Positions 9,187 to 18,084 of a DNA stretch of 64,000 bases are shown in pieces. The stretch is from contig NZ_CABVII010000003.1 in assembly GCF_902497995.1 (NCBI RefSeq), positions 62,001 through 126,000 of the forward strand, read 5' to 3'. Every line of letters starts with the position of its first letter. Position 1 is the first letter of the stretch. The stretch is from Pseudomonas fluorescens (GTDB lineage: Bacteria; Pseudomonadota; Gammaproteobacteria; Pseudomonadales; Pseudomonadaceae). A program made the translations under genes and the position numbers. The notes beneath the pieces were generated by a model. The model worked only from the letters and a program-made list of their open reading frames with translations. It ran no database searches and was not told the DNA's origin.

Positions 9187-10722
9187 ATGCGCTCTCTTAC
9201 CCTCCATCTGAAACTGCTGATCGCCATCCTGGTGGTCCTGGGCATTTCAGTTACGGCCTATCAGATCTTTGTGCTCGGCATTCCCGTGACCGAAGACGCC
9301 ACCGACGACTTGTGGAACATCGACGCCAAGGTCGAGTTCGTCGCCAGTGCCAAGGACCCGGTCAAGATCCAGATGTTCGTGCCGCCGCTGAGCCGCGATT
9401 ACGTCAGCCTCAACGAGAGCTTCATCTCCAATAACTACGGCGTGGCCGTGAACCGGGTCGACGGCAACCGCAAGGTCACCTGGTCGGCGCGCAGGGCCAA
9501 GGGCAACCAGACCCTTTATTACCGTCTGGTGCTGACCAAGCGTTACAGCGGCGAAAAGTTGAAGATCAAAGGCCCGACCTTCCGTGACAGCATTGCCGTG
9601 GAAGGCCCGGAAAAAATCGCCGCCGAAGCCCTGCTCGCCCCGATCCGCCAGCATTCGGCGGACGTCGAGACCTTCATCGGCGAAGCCATCAAGCGCGTCA
9701 ATAACGTCAACGATGACAACGTGAAACTGCTGCTGGGCGGCGATCCGTCTACCGCGAACAAAGCCAAAATCGTCGAGCTGGTACTGTCCATCGCCCACGT
9801 GCCGGTGGAAAAGGTCCACACCATTCGCCTGGTAGCCGATCAGCCGCAACTACCGGAACTCTGGCTGCGCAGCTTCAACGGCACCGACTGGCTGTATTTC
9901 AACCCGGAAACCGGTGAACAAGGCCTGCCCACCGACCGCCTGCTGTGGTGGACCGGTGACGAAAACCTGATCACCGTCGACGGCGGCAAGAAAGCCACTG
10001 TCACCTTCAGCATGAACAACAGCGAAATGAACGCCATTCGCCTGGCCAAGCTGACCGACGAAAACACCGACGCCAACTTCCTCGAATACTCGTTGTACGG
10101 TCTGCCGCTGCAAACCCAGCAGACCTTCATGATCATGGTGATGATCCCGATCGGCGTACTGGTGATCCTGATCCTGCGCAACCTGATCGGCATCCAGACC
10201 CTGGGTACCTTTACCCCAGTGCTGATCGCCCTGGCCTTCCGCGAAACCCAGCTCGGCTTCGGGATCGTGCTGTTCACCATCATTACGGCGCTGGGGCTGT
10301 CGCTGCGCTCGTACCTTGAACACCTGAAGCTGCAAATGTTGCCGAGGCTGTCGGTGGTGCTGACCTTTGTGGTGGTGCTGATCGCGACGATCAGCCTGCT
10401 CAGCCATAAACTCGGCCTGGAACGCGGGCTGTCGGTCGCGCTGTTCCCGATGGTGATCCTGACCATGACCATCGAACGCCTGTCGATCACCTGGGAAGAA
10501 CGCGGCGGCGGCCATGCCATGAAGGTGGCGATCGGCACGCTGTTCGCCGCGGCCCTGGCGCACCTGATCATGAGTGTCCCGGAGCTGGTGTACTTCGTGT
10601 TCACCTTCCCGGCGATCCTGTTGATCCTGGTGGGCTTCATGCTGGCGATGGGTCGTTATCGCGGCTACCGCCTGACCGAACTGGTGCGTTTCAAGGCCTT
10701 CCTGAAGAAGGCTGACGCCTGA
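9187..10722 (+). CDS. Inactive transglutaminase fused to a C-terminal multi-TM domain
   Basis: The 511-aa protein has one N-terminal TM helix (residues about 8-30), a periplasmic region to about residue 310, then a hydrophobic block of six or seven helices to residue 500. This architecture matches the families named inactive transglutaminase fused to 7TM. The periplasmic part has the fold-like WLYFNPETGEQG segment but no Cys-His-Asp triad that I can see. It starts 5 bases after the protease gene and its TGA overlaps the next ATG by one base. It probably acts as a membrane receptor or channel for the peptide system built by its neighbours. Confidence 0.85.
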   Translation: MRSLTLHLKLLIAILVVLGISVTAYQIFVLGIPVTEDATDDLWNIDAKVEFVASAKDPVKIQMFVPPLSRDYVSLNESFISNNYGVAVNRVDGNRKVTWSARRAKGNQTLYYRLVLTKRYSGEKLKIKGPTFRDSIAVEGPEKIAAEALLAPIRQHSADVETFIGEAIKRVNNVNDDNVKLLLGGDPSTANKAKIVELVLSIAHVPVEKVHTIRLVADQPQLPELWLRSFNGTDWLYFNPETGEQGLPTDRLLWWTGDENLITVDGGKKATVTFSMNNSEMNAIRLAKLTDENTDANFLEYSLYGLPLQTQQTFMIMVMIPIGVLVILILRNLIGIQTLGTFTPVLIALAFRETQLGFGIVLFTIITALGLSLRSYLEHLKLQMLPRLSVVLTFVVVLIATISLLSHKLGLERGLSVALFPMVILTMTIERLSITWEERGGGHAMKVAIGTLFAAALAHLIMSVPELVYFVFTFPAILLILVGFMLAMGRYRGYRLTELVRFKAFLKKADA

Positions 10723-11708
10723 TGTTCGGCCTCTGGAAGACCTGGAAGGCCCTGGAAGCCCGGGGCATCATGGGGATCAATCGGCGCAACGCGGACTATG
10801 TGCTCAAGTACAACAAGCGCAGCCTGTACCCGATCGTCGATGACAAGATCATCACCAAGGAGCGCGCCATCGCCGCCGGCATTCATGTGCCGGAACTGTA
10901 TGGCGTGATCTCCACCGAGAAGGAAATCGACAACCTCGACGAGATCATCGGCGGGCGCAACGATTTCGTGGTGAAACCGGCCCAGGGCGCTGGCGGTGAC
11001 GGCATCCTGGTGATCGCCGACCGCTTCGAGGGGCGTTATCGCACGGTGTCCGGCAAAATCATCAGCCATGAGGAAATCGAGCACCAGATTTCCAGCATCC
11101 TTACCGGCCTCTATTCGCTTGGCGGTCATCGCGACCGGGCGCTGATCGAATACCGCGTGACCCCGGACCAGATCTTCAAGAGCATCAGCTACGAAGGCGT
11201 GCCGGACATCCGCATCATCGTGCTGATGGGCTACCCGGTCATGGCCATGTTGCGCTTGCCGACCCGTCAGTCCGGCGGCAAGGCCAACCTGCACCAGGGC
11301 GCCATCGGCGTCGGTGTGGATCTCGCCACCGGCCTGACCCTGCGCGGCACCTGGCTGAATAACATCATCACCAAACACCCGGACACCACCAACGCGGTGG
11401 ACGGCGTGCAACTGCCCTATTGGGACGGTTTCATGAAACTCGCCGCCGGCTGTTATGAACTGTGCGGGCTGGGTTACATCGGGGTCGACATGGTGCTGGA
11501 CCAGGAGAAAGGCCCGCTGATTCTCGAGCTCAACGCCCGGCCAGGGTTGAACATTCAGATTGCCAATGATTGCGGCCTGACGTTGCGTACCCATGCGGTC
11601 GAGGCGCGGATTGAAGCATTGAAGGCTCGCGGGATCAGCGAAACGGTCGAGGAACGGGTGGAGTTTGTTCAGGAGATGTTCGGGCATATTCCGGCGGTTG
11701 AGGGCTGA
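10722..11708 (+). CDS. RimK-like alpha-L-glutamate ligase-type ATP-grasp protein
   Basis: This 328-aa cytosolic ATP-grasp enzyme contains NDFVVKPAQGAGGDGIL (ATP-binding lysine and glycine loop, near residues 84-100), LIEYRVTP, and LILELNARPGLNIQIAN (metal-binding Glu/Asn near 267-283). Family members join an amino acid or peptide to a carboxylate using ATP. It is translationally coupled to the transglutaminase-like membrane gene by TGATG. The trio protease, membrane transglutaminase-like protein, ligase is a conserved predicted amidoligase system; the product is not known. A REPIN follows directly, so the operon probably ends here. Confidence 0.87.
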   Translation: MFGLWKTWKALEARGIMGINRRNADYVLKYNKRSLYPIVDDKIITKERAIAAGIHVPELYGVISTEKEIDNLDEIIGGRNDFVVKPAQGAGGDGILVIADRFEGRYRTVSGKIISHEEIEHQISSILTGLYSLGGHRDRALIEYRVTPDQIFKSISYEGVPDIRIIVLMGYPVMAMLRLPTRQSGGKANLHQGAIGVGVDLATGLTLRGTWLNNIITKHPDTTNAVDGVQLPYWDGFMKLAAGCYELCGLGYIGVDMVLDQEKGPLILELNARPGLNIQIANDCGLTLRTHAVEARIEALKARGISETVEERVEFVQEMFGHIPAVEG

Positions 11709-11724
11709 TCCAGGACCGCGGCGC

Positions 11725-11824
11725 GCCCTTCGCGGGCAAGCCTCGCTCCTACAGGATTTGTGTCGTACATCGGGAATGTGAACGATGCTAAATCTGTAGG
11801 AGCGAGGCTTGCCCGCGAAGGCGG
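11725..11824. repeat. REPIN after the ATP-grasp gene
   Basis: CCTTCGCGGGCAAGCCTCGC...CTCCTACAG and the reverse arm CTGTAGGAGCGAGGCTTGCC...CGCGAAGG face away from each other around about 45 bases, the opposite order to the prp REPINs. Confidence 0.88.
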
Positions 11825-11940
11825 ACTCCCGGTCACTACAGCGCTTAACCCTGCCGCCAATCTGCCAATCCCCTCTAGGAGCAATTCCCCGAGCAGACTA
11901 CAATCGCCACCCCCGCCTCGATGGCTGATCCGCCCCGCCC

Positions 11941-13278
11941 ATGTTGACCTGTTCCGTACACCCGCTCCCCTATCGCGCCAATCCCGCCGACTACTTCGCG
12001 GTGATTCGTCATGCTCCCGGTGCCGTACTGCTCGACAGTGGTCGGCCGACTGCGGATCGCGGTCGCTATGACTTGCTCAGCGCCTGGCCGCTGGAACACC
12101 TGGCCGTATTGCCTGACGAAAGCGGTAGCGATTTCCTGCAACGCCTGCGCGATAACCTGACACGGCTGGGTGAAGCCGCGCTGCCGTTTGACTTGCCTTT
12201 CGCAGGCGGCTTGATCGGTTACCTGAGCTATGACTTCGGCCGTCACCTGGAGCACCTGCCGAGCCTGGCGCAGGACGACCTGCAGTTGCCTGATGCGCGT
12301 TTCGGGCTCTATGCCTGGGCCCTGATCAGCGATCACCAACTCAAGACCAGTCAGCTGGTCTTTCACCCGACGCTGATCGACAGCGAACAGCAACGTCTGA
12401 TCGCCTTGTTCAGTCAGCCCGGGATCGATCCGTTCGAGCCTTTCAAACTGAAAGCACCGATGAGTGCCGACTTGAGCGCTGACGAGTATCGCCACGCGCT
12501 AGCGCGCATTCAGCACTATATACAGGCCGGCGACTGCTATCAGGTCAACTTCGCCCAGCGTTTCCGCGCGCAATGCCAGGGCGACCCGTGGGCCGCCTAT
12601 TGCGCGTTGCGCGCGGCATGCCCGACGCCGTTTTCCGGCTTCCAGAGCCTGCCCGATGGCGGCGCGGTGCTGAGCCTGTCGCCGGAGCGTTTCGTCAAAG
12701 TCAGCGAGCGCCATGTGGAAACCCGCCCGATCAAGGGCACCCGCCCGCGCGGAATGACCCCTGCCGAAGATGCGGCGAACGCCGCCGAGCTGCTGGCCAG
12801 CCCGAAAGATCGCGCAGAAAACCTGATGATCGTCGACTTGCTGCGCAACGACCTCGGTCGCACTTGCCGCATCGGCTCGGTGCGGGTGCCGGAGTTGTTC
12901 AGCCTGGAAAGCTACCCGAACGTGCATCACCTGGTGAGCAGCGTGACCGGCGAACTGGCGGATCAGCGGGACGCCCTGGACCTGATCGCCGGCAGCTTCC
13001 CGGGTGGATCGATTACCGGCGCGCCGAAGATTCGGGCGATGCAGATCATCGATGAACTGGAGCCAACCCGACGCGGCTTGTATTGCGGTTCGTTACTGTA
13101 CCTGGACGTACGCGGCGAGATGGACAGCTCCATCGCCATTCGCAGCTTGCTGGTCAAGGATGGGCAGGTCTGTTGCTGGGGCGGTGGCGGGATCGTCGCC
13201 GATTCCGAGTGGCAGGCCGAGTATCAGGAATCGATTACCAAGGTGAAGGTGTTGCTCGATACCCTGCAAAACCTTTAA
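11941..13278 (+). CDS. pabB: Aminodeoxychorismate synthase component I
   Basis: This 445-aa chorismate-utilising enzyme begins MLTCSVHPLPYRANPADYFA. It contains the PIKGTRPRG signature (residues 263-271), DLLRNDLGR, and the C-terminal FPGGSITGAPK and GGGIVADS motifs shared by PabB and TrpE. The PIKGT lysine separates PabB from TrpE. The enzyme aminates chorismate with ammonia from PabA to make 4-amino-4-deoxychorismate for folate. It is flanked by REPINs and looks monocistronic. The start is supported by homology of the first residues; the ribosome site is weak. Confidence 0.94.
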   Translation: MLTCSVHPLPYRANPADYFAVIRHAPGAVLLDSGRPTADRGRYDLLSAWPLEHLAVLPDESGSDFLQRLRDNLTRLGEAALPFDLPFAGGLIGYLSYDFGRHLEHLPSLAQDDLQLPDARFGLYAWALISDHQLKTSQLVFHPTLIDSEQQRLIALFSQPGIDPFEPFKLKAPMSADLSADEYRHALARIQHYIQAGDCYQVNFAQRFRAQCQGDPWAAYCALRAACPTPFSGFQSLPDGGAVLSLSPERFVKVSERHVETRPIKGTRPRGMTPAEDAANAAELLASPKDRAENLMIVDLLRNDLGRTCRIGSVRVPELFSLESYPNVHHLVSSVTGELADQRDALDLIAGSFPGGSITGAPKIRAMQIIDELEPTRRGLYCGSLLYLDVRGEMDSSIAIRSLLVKDGQVCCWGGGGIVADSEWQAEYQESITKVKVLLDTLQNL

Positions 13279-13282
13279 GAGC

Positions 13283-13375
13283 TTCGCCGGCAAGCCGGCT
13301 CCTGCAGGTTATGTGTTGACCGCATAATTGTGGTTCGACACAAAACCTGTGGGAGCGTGGCTTGCCCGCGATGGG
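13283..13375. repeat. REPIN between pabB and thrH
   Basis: TTCGCCGGCAAGCCGGCTCC and CTGTGGGAGCGTGGCTTGCC...CGCG form an imperfect inverted pair filling the space between the two convergent genes. Confidence 0.8.
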
Positions 13376-13389
13376 GCCCTCCCTGACGA

Positions 13390-14007
13390 CTACAAACTCA
13401 ACGCCCGATTCGAAGCCTTGATGAACTCCTGCTTCAGCTCTTCAAAGCTGTGCACCGCCGGAAACTGTGGAAACTCGCGAATCACATTGTCCGGCGCGTG
13501 AAACAGAATCCCCGCATCCGCCTCGCCCAGCATCGTGGTGTCGTTGTAGGAATCCCCTGCCGCAATCACCCGATAATAGAGGCTCTTGAACGCCAATACC
13601 GACTGGCGCTTGGGATCTCGCTGACGCAACTGATAGCTCGTCACCCGACCGGAGTCATCCGTTATCAGGCGGTGGCAAAGCAAGGTCGGGAAGCCCAACT
13701 GACGCATCAGTGGCTGGGAGAATTCGTAGAAAGTGTCCGACAGAATCACCACCTGAAACCGCTCACGCAGCCAGTCGACGAACTCGACGGCACCGTCCAG
13801 CGGCTTGAGCGTGGCGATCACTTCCTGGATGTCGGAAAGCTTCAGGCCGTGCTCGTCGAGAATCCGCAGGCGCTGTTTCATCAGCACGTCGTAGTCGGGG
13901 ATGTCCCGGGTGGTGGCCTTGAGGGATTCGATCCCGGTTTTTTCGGCAAAGGCGATCCAGATTTCCGGGACCAGTACACCTTCAAGATCCAGACAGGCAA
14001 TTTCCAC
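13390..14007 (-). CDS. thrH: Phosphoserine phosphatase / homoserine phosphotransferase ThrH
   Basis: The 205-aa protein starts at a GTG (14005-14007) preceded by GGGAGTG; translation from GTG gives MEIACLDLEGVLVPEIWIAF, the exact family N-terminus. Asp7 and Glu9 form the HAD catalytic DxE pair typical of ThrH, and AAGDSYNDTTML is the C-terminal metal motif. The enzyme dephosphorylates phosphoserine and can pass the phosphate to homoserine, bypassing ThrB. It stands alone, convergent with pabB and divergent from cysH. The frame also offers a longer 219-aa ATG start, which lacks a ribosome site. Confidence 0.95.
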   Translation of the reverse strand: MEIACLDLEGVLVPEIWIAFAEKTGIESLKATTRDIPDYDVLMKQRLRILDEHGLKLSDIQEVIATLKPLDGAVEFVDWLRERFQVVILSDTFYEFSQPLMRQLGFPTLLCHRLITDDSGRVTSYQLRQRDPKRQSVLAFKSLYYRVIAAGDSYNDTTMLGEADAGILFHAPDNVIREFPQFPAVHSFEELKQEFIKASNRALSL

Positions 14008-14180
14008 AAGACACTCCCATTTGTATTGATTATTGAGTCGAGCAAGCAAAAGGACTGCCGAACTCTAGCGACTCGGGCCGGCCCGTGCAACGCAGAGGGC
14101 GCGCCAGTCGCTGCAGGATTTTGTTACCATTAGCCCCATATAGAGCGCCCAGCGCCACCGACCTGTAGGAAGCCGCCCTG

Positions 14181-14921
14181 ATGAGCCCATCGTTCGATGT
14201 CGTGGAACTCGCCACGACCTATGCCAACAAATCCGCCCAGGACATCCTGAAGCTCGCGTTCGCCGAGTTCGGCGATGACCTGTGGATATCTTTCAGCGGT
14301 GCCGAAGATGTGGTGCTGGTGGACATGGCCTGGAAGCTGAACAAAAACGTCAAGGTATTCAGCCTCGACACCGGCCGCCTGCACCCCGAGACCTATCGTT
14401 TCATCGATCAGGTGCGCGAGCACTACAAGATCGACATCGAACTGGTGTCACCGGACTATACGAAACTTGAACCCTTCGTGAAGGAAAAAGGCCTGTTCAG
14501 TTTCTACAAGGACGGCCATGGCGAATGCTGCGGTATCCGCAAGATCGAACCGCTGCGCCGCAAGTTGTCCGGCGTGACGGCCTGGGCCACCGGCCAGCGT
14601 CGCGACCAGAGCCCTGGCACCCGCAGCGCCGTAGCCGTGCTGGAAATCGACAGCGCGTTTTCGACGCCGGAACGCCCCCTGTACAAGTTCAACCCGCTGG
14701 CACAGATGACCAGTGAAGAGATCTGGGGTTACATCCGCATGCTCGAACTGCCGTACAACAGCCTGCATGAACGCGGCTTTATCAGCATTGGCTGCGAACC
14801 GTGCACCCGTCCGGTGCTGCCGAACCAGCACGAACGTGAAGGTCGCTGGTGGTGGGAAGAAGCGACGCAGAAAGAATGCGGGTTGCATGCGGGGAATATC
14901 ATCAGCAAGTCAAAGGCGTAA
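14181..14921 (+). CDS. cysH: Adenylylsulfate (APS) reductase, CysH
   Basis: The 246-aa protein has the PP-loop-like [11 protein letters not shown] (near residue 38), a CC pair in GECCGIRK (near 116-117) and a CxxC in GCEPCTRP (near 205-208). The CC...CxxC set binds a [4Fe-4S] cluster and marks the APS-reducing class found in Pseudomonas rather than the PAPS class of E. coli. The C-terminal ECGLH holds the catalytic Cys. It reduces APS to sulfite with thioredoxin in assimilatory sulfate reduction. It is monocistronic, followed by a REPIN. Confidence 0.95.
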   Translation: MSPSFDVVELATTYANKSAQDILKLAFAEFGDDLWISFSGAEDVVLVDMAWKLNKNVKVFSLDTGRLHPETYRFIDQVREHYKIDIELVSPDYTKLEPFVKEKGLFSFYKDGHGECCGIRKIEPLRRKLSGVTAWATGQRRDQSPGTRSAVAVLEIDSAFSTPERPLYKFNPLAQMTSEEIWGYIRMLELPYNSLHERGFISIGCEPCTRPVLPNQHEREGRWWWEEATQKECGLHAGNIISKSKA

Positions 14922-14941
14922 TTCCGAGCCTTGTGAAATCC

Positions 14942-15050
14942 CCTGTGGGAGCGGGCTTGCTCGCGAAAGCGGTGCGTCAGTAGGCATTGATGTTGACTGA
15001 CACGACGCCTTCGCGAGCAAGTCGGATCGCCGCACCGCCGCTCCCACAGG
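14942..15050. repeat. REPIN after cysH with a CGGTGCGGCGATCCGACTTG module
   Basis: The left arm is CTGTGGGAGCGGGCTTGCTC; the right arm carries the extra module CAAGTCGGATCGCCGCACCG before GCTCCCACAG. It is a hybrid of two REP subtypes. Confidence 0.88.
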
Positions 15051-15059
15051 TTCTGTGAA

Positions 15060-15510
15060 CGACCTTAGAAATGTGTACACACGAATGTCACCATAAGTGC
15101 CATTTATGTGTGCACTTTTCGTTTCAGCGCCCCCAAAAGTTACATTCTCCTTTCCTGACTTTCCCTGCCGATCTTTCTCCCAAACCTCGCCGAAAAATAA
15201 ATACCTGCTCAAGCGGTCAATTTATATCGCATTAATTTCAATCACTTAGCTAATATAGATAAAAAAACGAAATTAGCGCCATGGTTTATAGCTCGGTAAC
15301 TGGCATAGTTCTGGCTTTAGTGCATACATGTTTTGTATACAATAATCATCAAAACATACACACACTTTAGATCCGCAAGCCTGAAGCGCCCTATCCCGTA
15401 CAGGCTGCAGATGCCCCGTAACCAATGATGCTTACTGCCCGCGACGAAGATTTGTCGAGCCTTCGCTCATGCACAGTCATCGCGGCGCCAAGCTTCAGGA
15501 GCCTGCCGGA
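15060..15510 (+). promoter_or_regulatory. Upstream region of the NCS1 permease, with palindromes
   Basis: About 450 AT-rich bases without a gene. A perfect palindrome TGTGTACACA lies at 15072-15081. An AAGTGC...GCACTT inverted pair lies at 15095-15117. A perfect TTGTATACAA palindrome lies at 15333-15342, about 170 bases before the start codon. TTGTATACAA resembles GntR/FCD operators; no such regulator is adjacent. AGGAG at 15497-15501 is the likely ribosome site. Confidence 0.55.
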
Positions 15511-17052
15511 ATGCGTACTAGCCTCTCCAATAACAATATCGCGCTGGATCTGCCCTCCTCTCACCCCGAACCCGTCACTTACGATCAAACGTTCCAAGCA
15601 CCTGTAGTACTCAGCCCACGCCTGCATAACAAAGACCTGGCCCCGACCAAGGCTGAAGGTCGGCGCTGGGGGCGCTACAGCATCTTTGCCCTGTGGACCA
15701 ACGACGTTCACAACATCGCCAACTACTCCTTCGCCATCGGCCTGTATGCCTTGGGCCTGGGTGGCTGGCAGATTCTGCTGTCCCTGGGGATCGGTGCGGC
15801 GCTGGTGTACGGGTTCATGAACCTGTCCGGCTACATGGGCCAGAAGACCGGCGTGCCGTTCCCGGTCATCAGCCGGATCAGTTTCGGTATTCACGGGGCG
15901 CAAATTCCTGCATTGATCCGCGCCGTCATCGCCATTGCCTGGTTCGGGATTCAGACGTACCTGGCGTCCGTAGTGCTACGCGTGCTGTTGACGGCGGTGC
16001 ATCCCGGGTTCGCCGACTACGACCACAATTCGATCCTTGGCCTGTCGAGCCTGGGCTGGATATGTTTCGTGGCGATCTGGCTAGTGCAACTGGCGATCCT
16101 CGCCTATGGCATGGAGATGGTGCGGCGCTACGAGGCGTTTGCCGGACCGGTGATTTTGCTGACCGTCGCCTCCCTCGCCGGGTGGATGTACTTCCAGGCC
16201 AATGCAACCATCGCCTGGTCGATCCGTGAACCGCTGACTGGCGGCGAGATGTGGCGCAACATCTTTGCCGGCGGTGCGTTGTGGCTGTCGATCTACGGCA
16301 CGTTGATTCTGAATTTCTGTGACTTCGCCCGTTCTTCGCCGTGCCGCAAGACGATCAAGGTCGGCAATTTCTGGGGCTTGCCGGTGAATATCCTGGTGTT
16401 TGCCAGCATCACCGTCCTGCTCTGCGGTGCGCAATTCCAGATCAATGGCCGGATCATCGAAAGCCCGACTGAAATCATCGCCTCGATTCCCAACACCTTT
16501 TTCCTGGTGCTCGGCTGCCTGGCTTTCCTGATCGTCACCGTCGCGGTGAACATCATGGCCAACTTCGTCGCCCCGGCTTTCGTGCTCAGCAACCTGGCGC
16601 CCAAATACCTGACGTTCCGTCGCGCCGGGCTGATCAGCGCGACCATTGCCGTGCTGATCCTGCCCTGGAACCTCTACAACAGCCCACTGGTGATCGTGTA
16701 TTTCCTGTCCGGCCTCGGCGCCTTGCTCGGCCCGCTGTACGGGGTGATCATGGTCGACTACTGGCTTGTACGAAAAGCACAGGTCAACGTGCCGCAACTG
16801 TACAGCGAAGATCCCAACGGCGCTTATTACTACAGCCGTGGAGTCAATCTGCGTGCCGTGGCGGCATTCATTCCTGCAGCGCTGATCGCCATCATCCTGG
16901 CGCTGGTGCCGGGTTTCCACAGCGTATCGCCCTTCTCCTGGCTGATTGGCGCAGGTATCGCCGCCATGCTCTATCTGATTATCACCAAACGGCAACCGCA
17001 CTACGCCGACGTCAGCGGCGAATCCATCGCGGTCGACAACGTCAGTCATTAA
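15511..17052 (+). CDS. NCS1-family nucleobase/allantoin/hydantoin permease
   Basis: The 513-aa protein starts at ATG 15511 with AGGAG ten bases upstream; an earlier in-frame ATG at 15469 lacks this. After a polar 60-residue N-terminus come about twelve hydrophobic segments. NCS1 hallmarks are FALWTNDVHNIANYSFAIGL near residue 68, PFPVISRISFG and NFCDFARSSP. NCS1 proteins are cytoplasmic-membrane cation symporters for purines, cytosine, allantoin or hydantoins. The next gene, 56 bases downstream, is a hydantoin/allantoin racemase-like protein, which points to a ureide or hydantoin substrate. Confidence 0.9.
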   Translation: MRTSLSNNNIALDLPSSHPEPVTYDQTFQAPVVLSPRLHNKDLAPTKAEGRRWGRYSIFALWTNDVHNIANYSFAIGLYALGLGGWQILLSLGIGAALVYGFMNLSGYMGQKTGVPFPVISRISFGIHGAQIPALIRAVIAIAWFGIQTYLASVVLRVLLTAVHPGFADYDHNSILGLSSLGWICFVAIWLVQLAILAYGMEMVRRYEAFAGPVILLTVASLAGWMYFQANATIAWSIREPLTGGEMWRNIFAGGALWLSIYGTLILNFCDFARSSPCRKTIKVGNFWGLPVNILVFASITVLLCGAQFQINGRIIESPTEIIASIPNTFFLVLGCLAFLIVTVAVNIMANFVAPAFVLSNLAPKYLTFRRAGLISATIAVLILPWNLYNSPLVIVYFLSGLGALLGPLYGVIMVDYWLVRKAQVNVPQLYSEDPNGAYYYSRGVNLRAVAAFIPAALIAIILALVPGFHSVSPFSWLIGAGIAAMLYLIITKRQPHYADVSGESIAVDNVSH

Positions 17053-17108
17053 ACCCGTGACGGCCCGACGATGTCGGGCCGCAGAACCATCCGTCATAAG
17101 GACTTTCC

Positions 17109-17837
17109 ATGCGCATTCTCGTGGTCAACGTCAACACCACCGAATCCATCACCCAGGCTATCGCCCGCTCGGCGCATTCCGTGGCCGCACCCGGCACCGA
17201 AATCATCGGCCTGACGCCCTTCTTCGGCGCCGATTCCATCGAAGGCAACTTCGAAAGCTACCTGGCCGCCATCGCCGTGATGGATCGGGTGATGGCCTAC
17301 GACCAACCCTTCGACGCGGTGATTCAGGCCGGTTACGGCGAGCACGGTCGCGAAGGGTTACAGGAGTTGCTCAACGTGCCGGTGGTGGACATCACCGATG
17401 CGGCCGCCAGCACCGCGATGTTTCTCGGCCATGCCTATTCGGTGGTCACGACGCTGGACCGCACCGTGCCGCTGATCGAGGATCGCCTCAAACTTTCCGG
17501 GCTCTGGGACCGCTGTGCGTCGGTGCGAGCCAGTGGCTTGGCCGTGCTGGAGCTGGAGTCCGACCCCGAACGCGCGCTGGAGGCCATTGTGCGTCAGGCG
17601 GAATTGGCGGTGCTTGAGGACAAGGCCGAGGTGATTTGCCTGGGATGCGGCGGCATGGCCGGGCTGGACGAGCAGATTCGTCAGCGTACGGGGGTGCCGG
17701 TGGTGGATGGTGTGACGGCGGCGGTGACCATTGCCGAGTCGTTGGTGCGGCTGGGGTTGTCGACGTCCAAGGTGCGGACTTATGCGACGCCGCGGCCGAA
17801 GAAAATTGTGGGTTGGCCGGGGCGGTTTGGCCGATAG
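17109..17837 (+). CDS. Asp/Glu/hydantoin (allantoin) racemase family protein
   Basis: The 242-aa protein opens MRILVVNVNTTESITQAIAR, the typical HyuE start. It has two cysteine regions, although the first expected Cys position reads IQAGYGEHG and the second is CLGCGGMAG near residue 178. Members racemise 5-substituted hydantoins or allantoin using two Cys as acid and base. It follows the NCS1 permease in the same direction, so the two probably act in uptake and use of one compound. The unusual first site makes the exact activity uncertain. Confidence 0.85.
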   Translation: MRILVVNVNTTESITQAIARSAHSVAAPGTEIIGLTPFFGADSIEGNFESYLAAIAVMDRVMAYDQPFDAVIQAGYGEHGREGLQELLNVPVVDITDAAASTAMFLGHAYSVVTTLDRTVPLIEDRLKLSGLWDRCASVRASGLAVLELESDPERALEAIVRQAELAVLEDKAEVICLGCGGMAGLDEQIRQRTGVPVVDGVTAAVTIAESLVRLGLSTSKVRTYATPRPKKIVGWPGRFGR

Positions 17838-17851
17838 TCTGCGTTATCGTT

Positions 17852-18080
17852 CTTCGCGAGCAAGCTCGCTCCCACAGGGTTTTGTGTCGTTTACATAACC
17901 GTGGTACGACACAAAACCCTGTGGGAGCGGCGGTGCGGCGATCCGAATTGCCCGCGAAGGCAGCACCTCGGTCCAAAGCCAGGCTCCAACAGGTTTCAGT
18001 GTCGTTTACATAACCATCGTACGACACCAATCCCTGTGGGAGCGGGCTTGCTCGCGAAGGCCGCACCTCGGTCCCAAGCC
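17852..18080. repeat. Three REP units with a 115-bp tandem duplication
   Basis: REP sequences lie at 17852-17878, 17918-17960 and 18033-18064. The two later REPs belong to a tandem repeat of period 115 bases: GTGTCGTTTACATAACC starts at 17884 and again at 17999, each followed by CCCTGTGGGAGCGG, CGCGAAGG and GCACCTCGGTCC. The first copy carries the extra CGGTGCGGCGATCCGAATTG module, the second does not. Confidence 0.85.
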
Positions 18081-18084
18081 TGGC

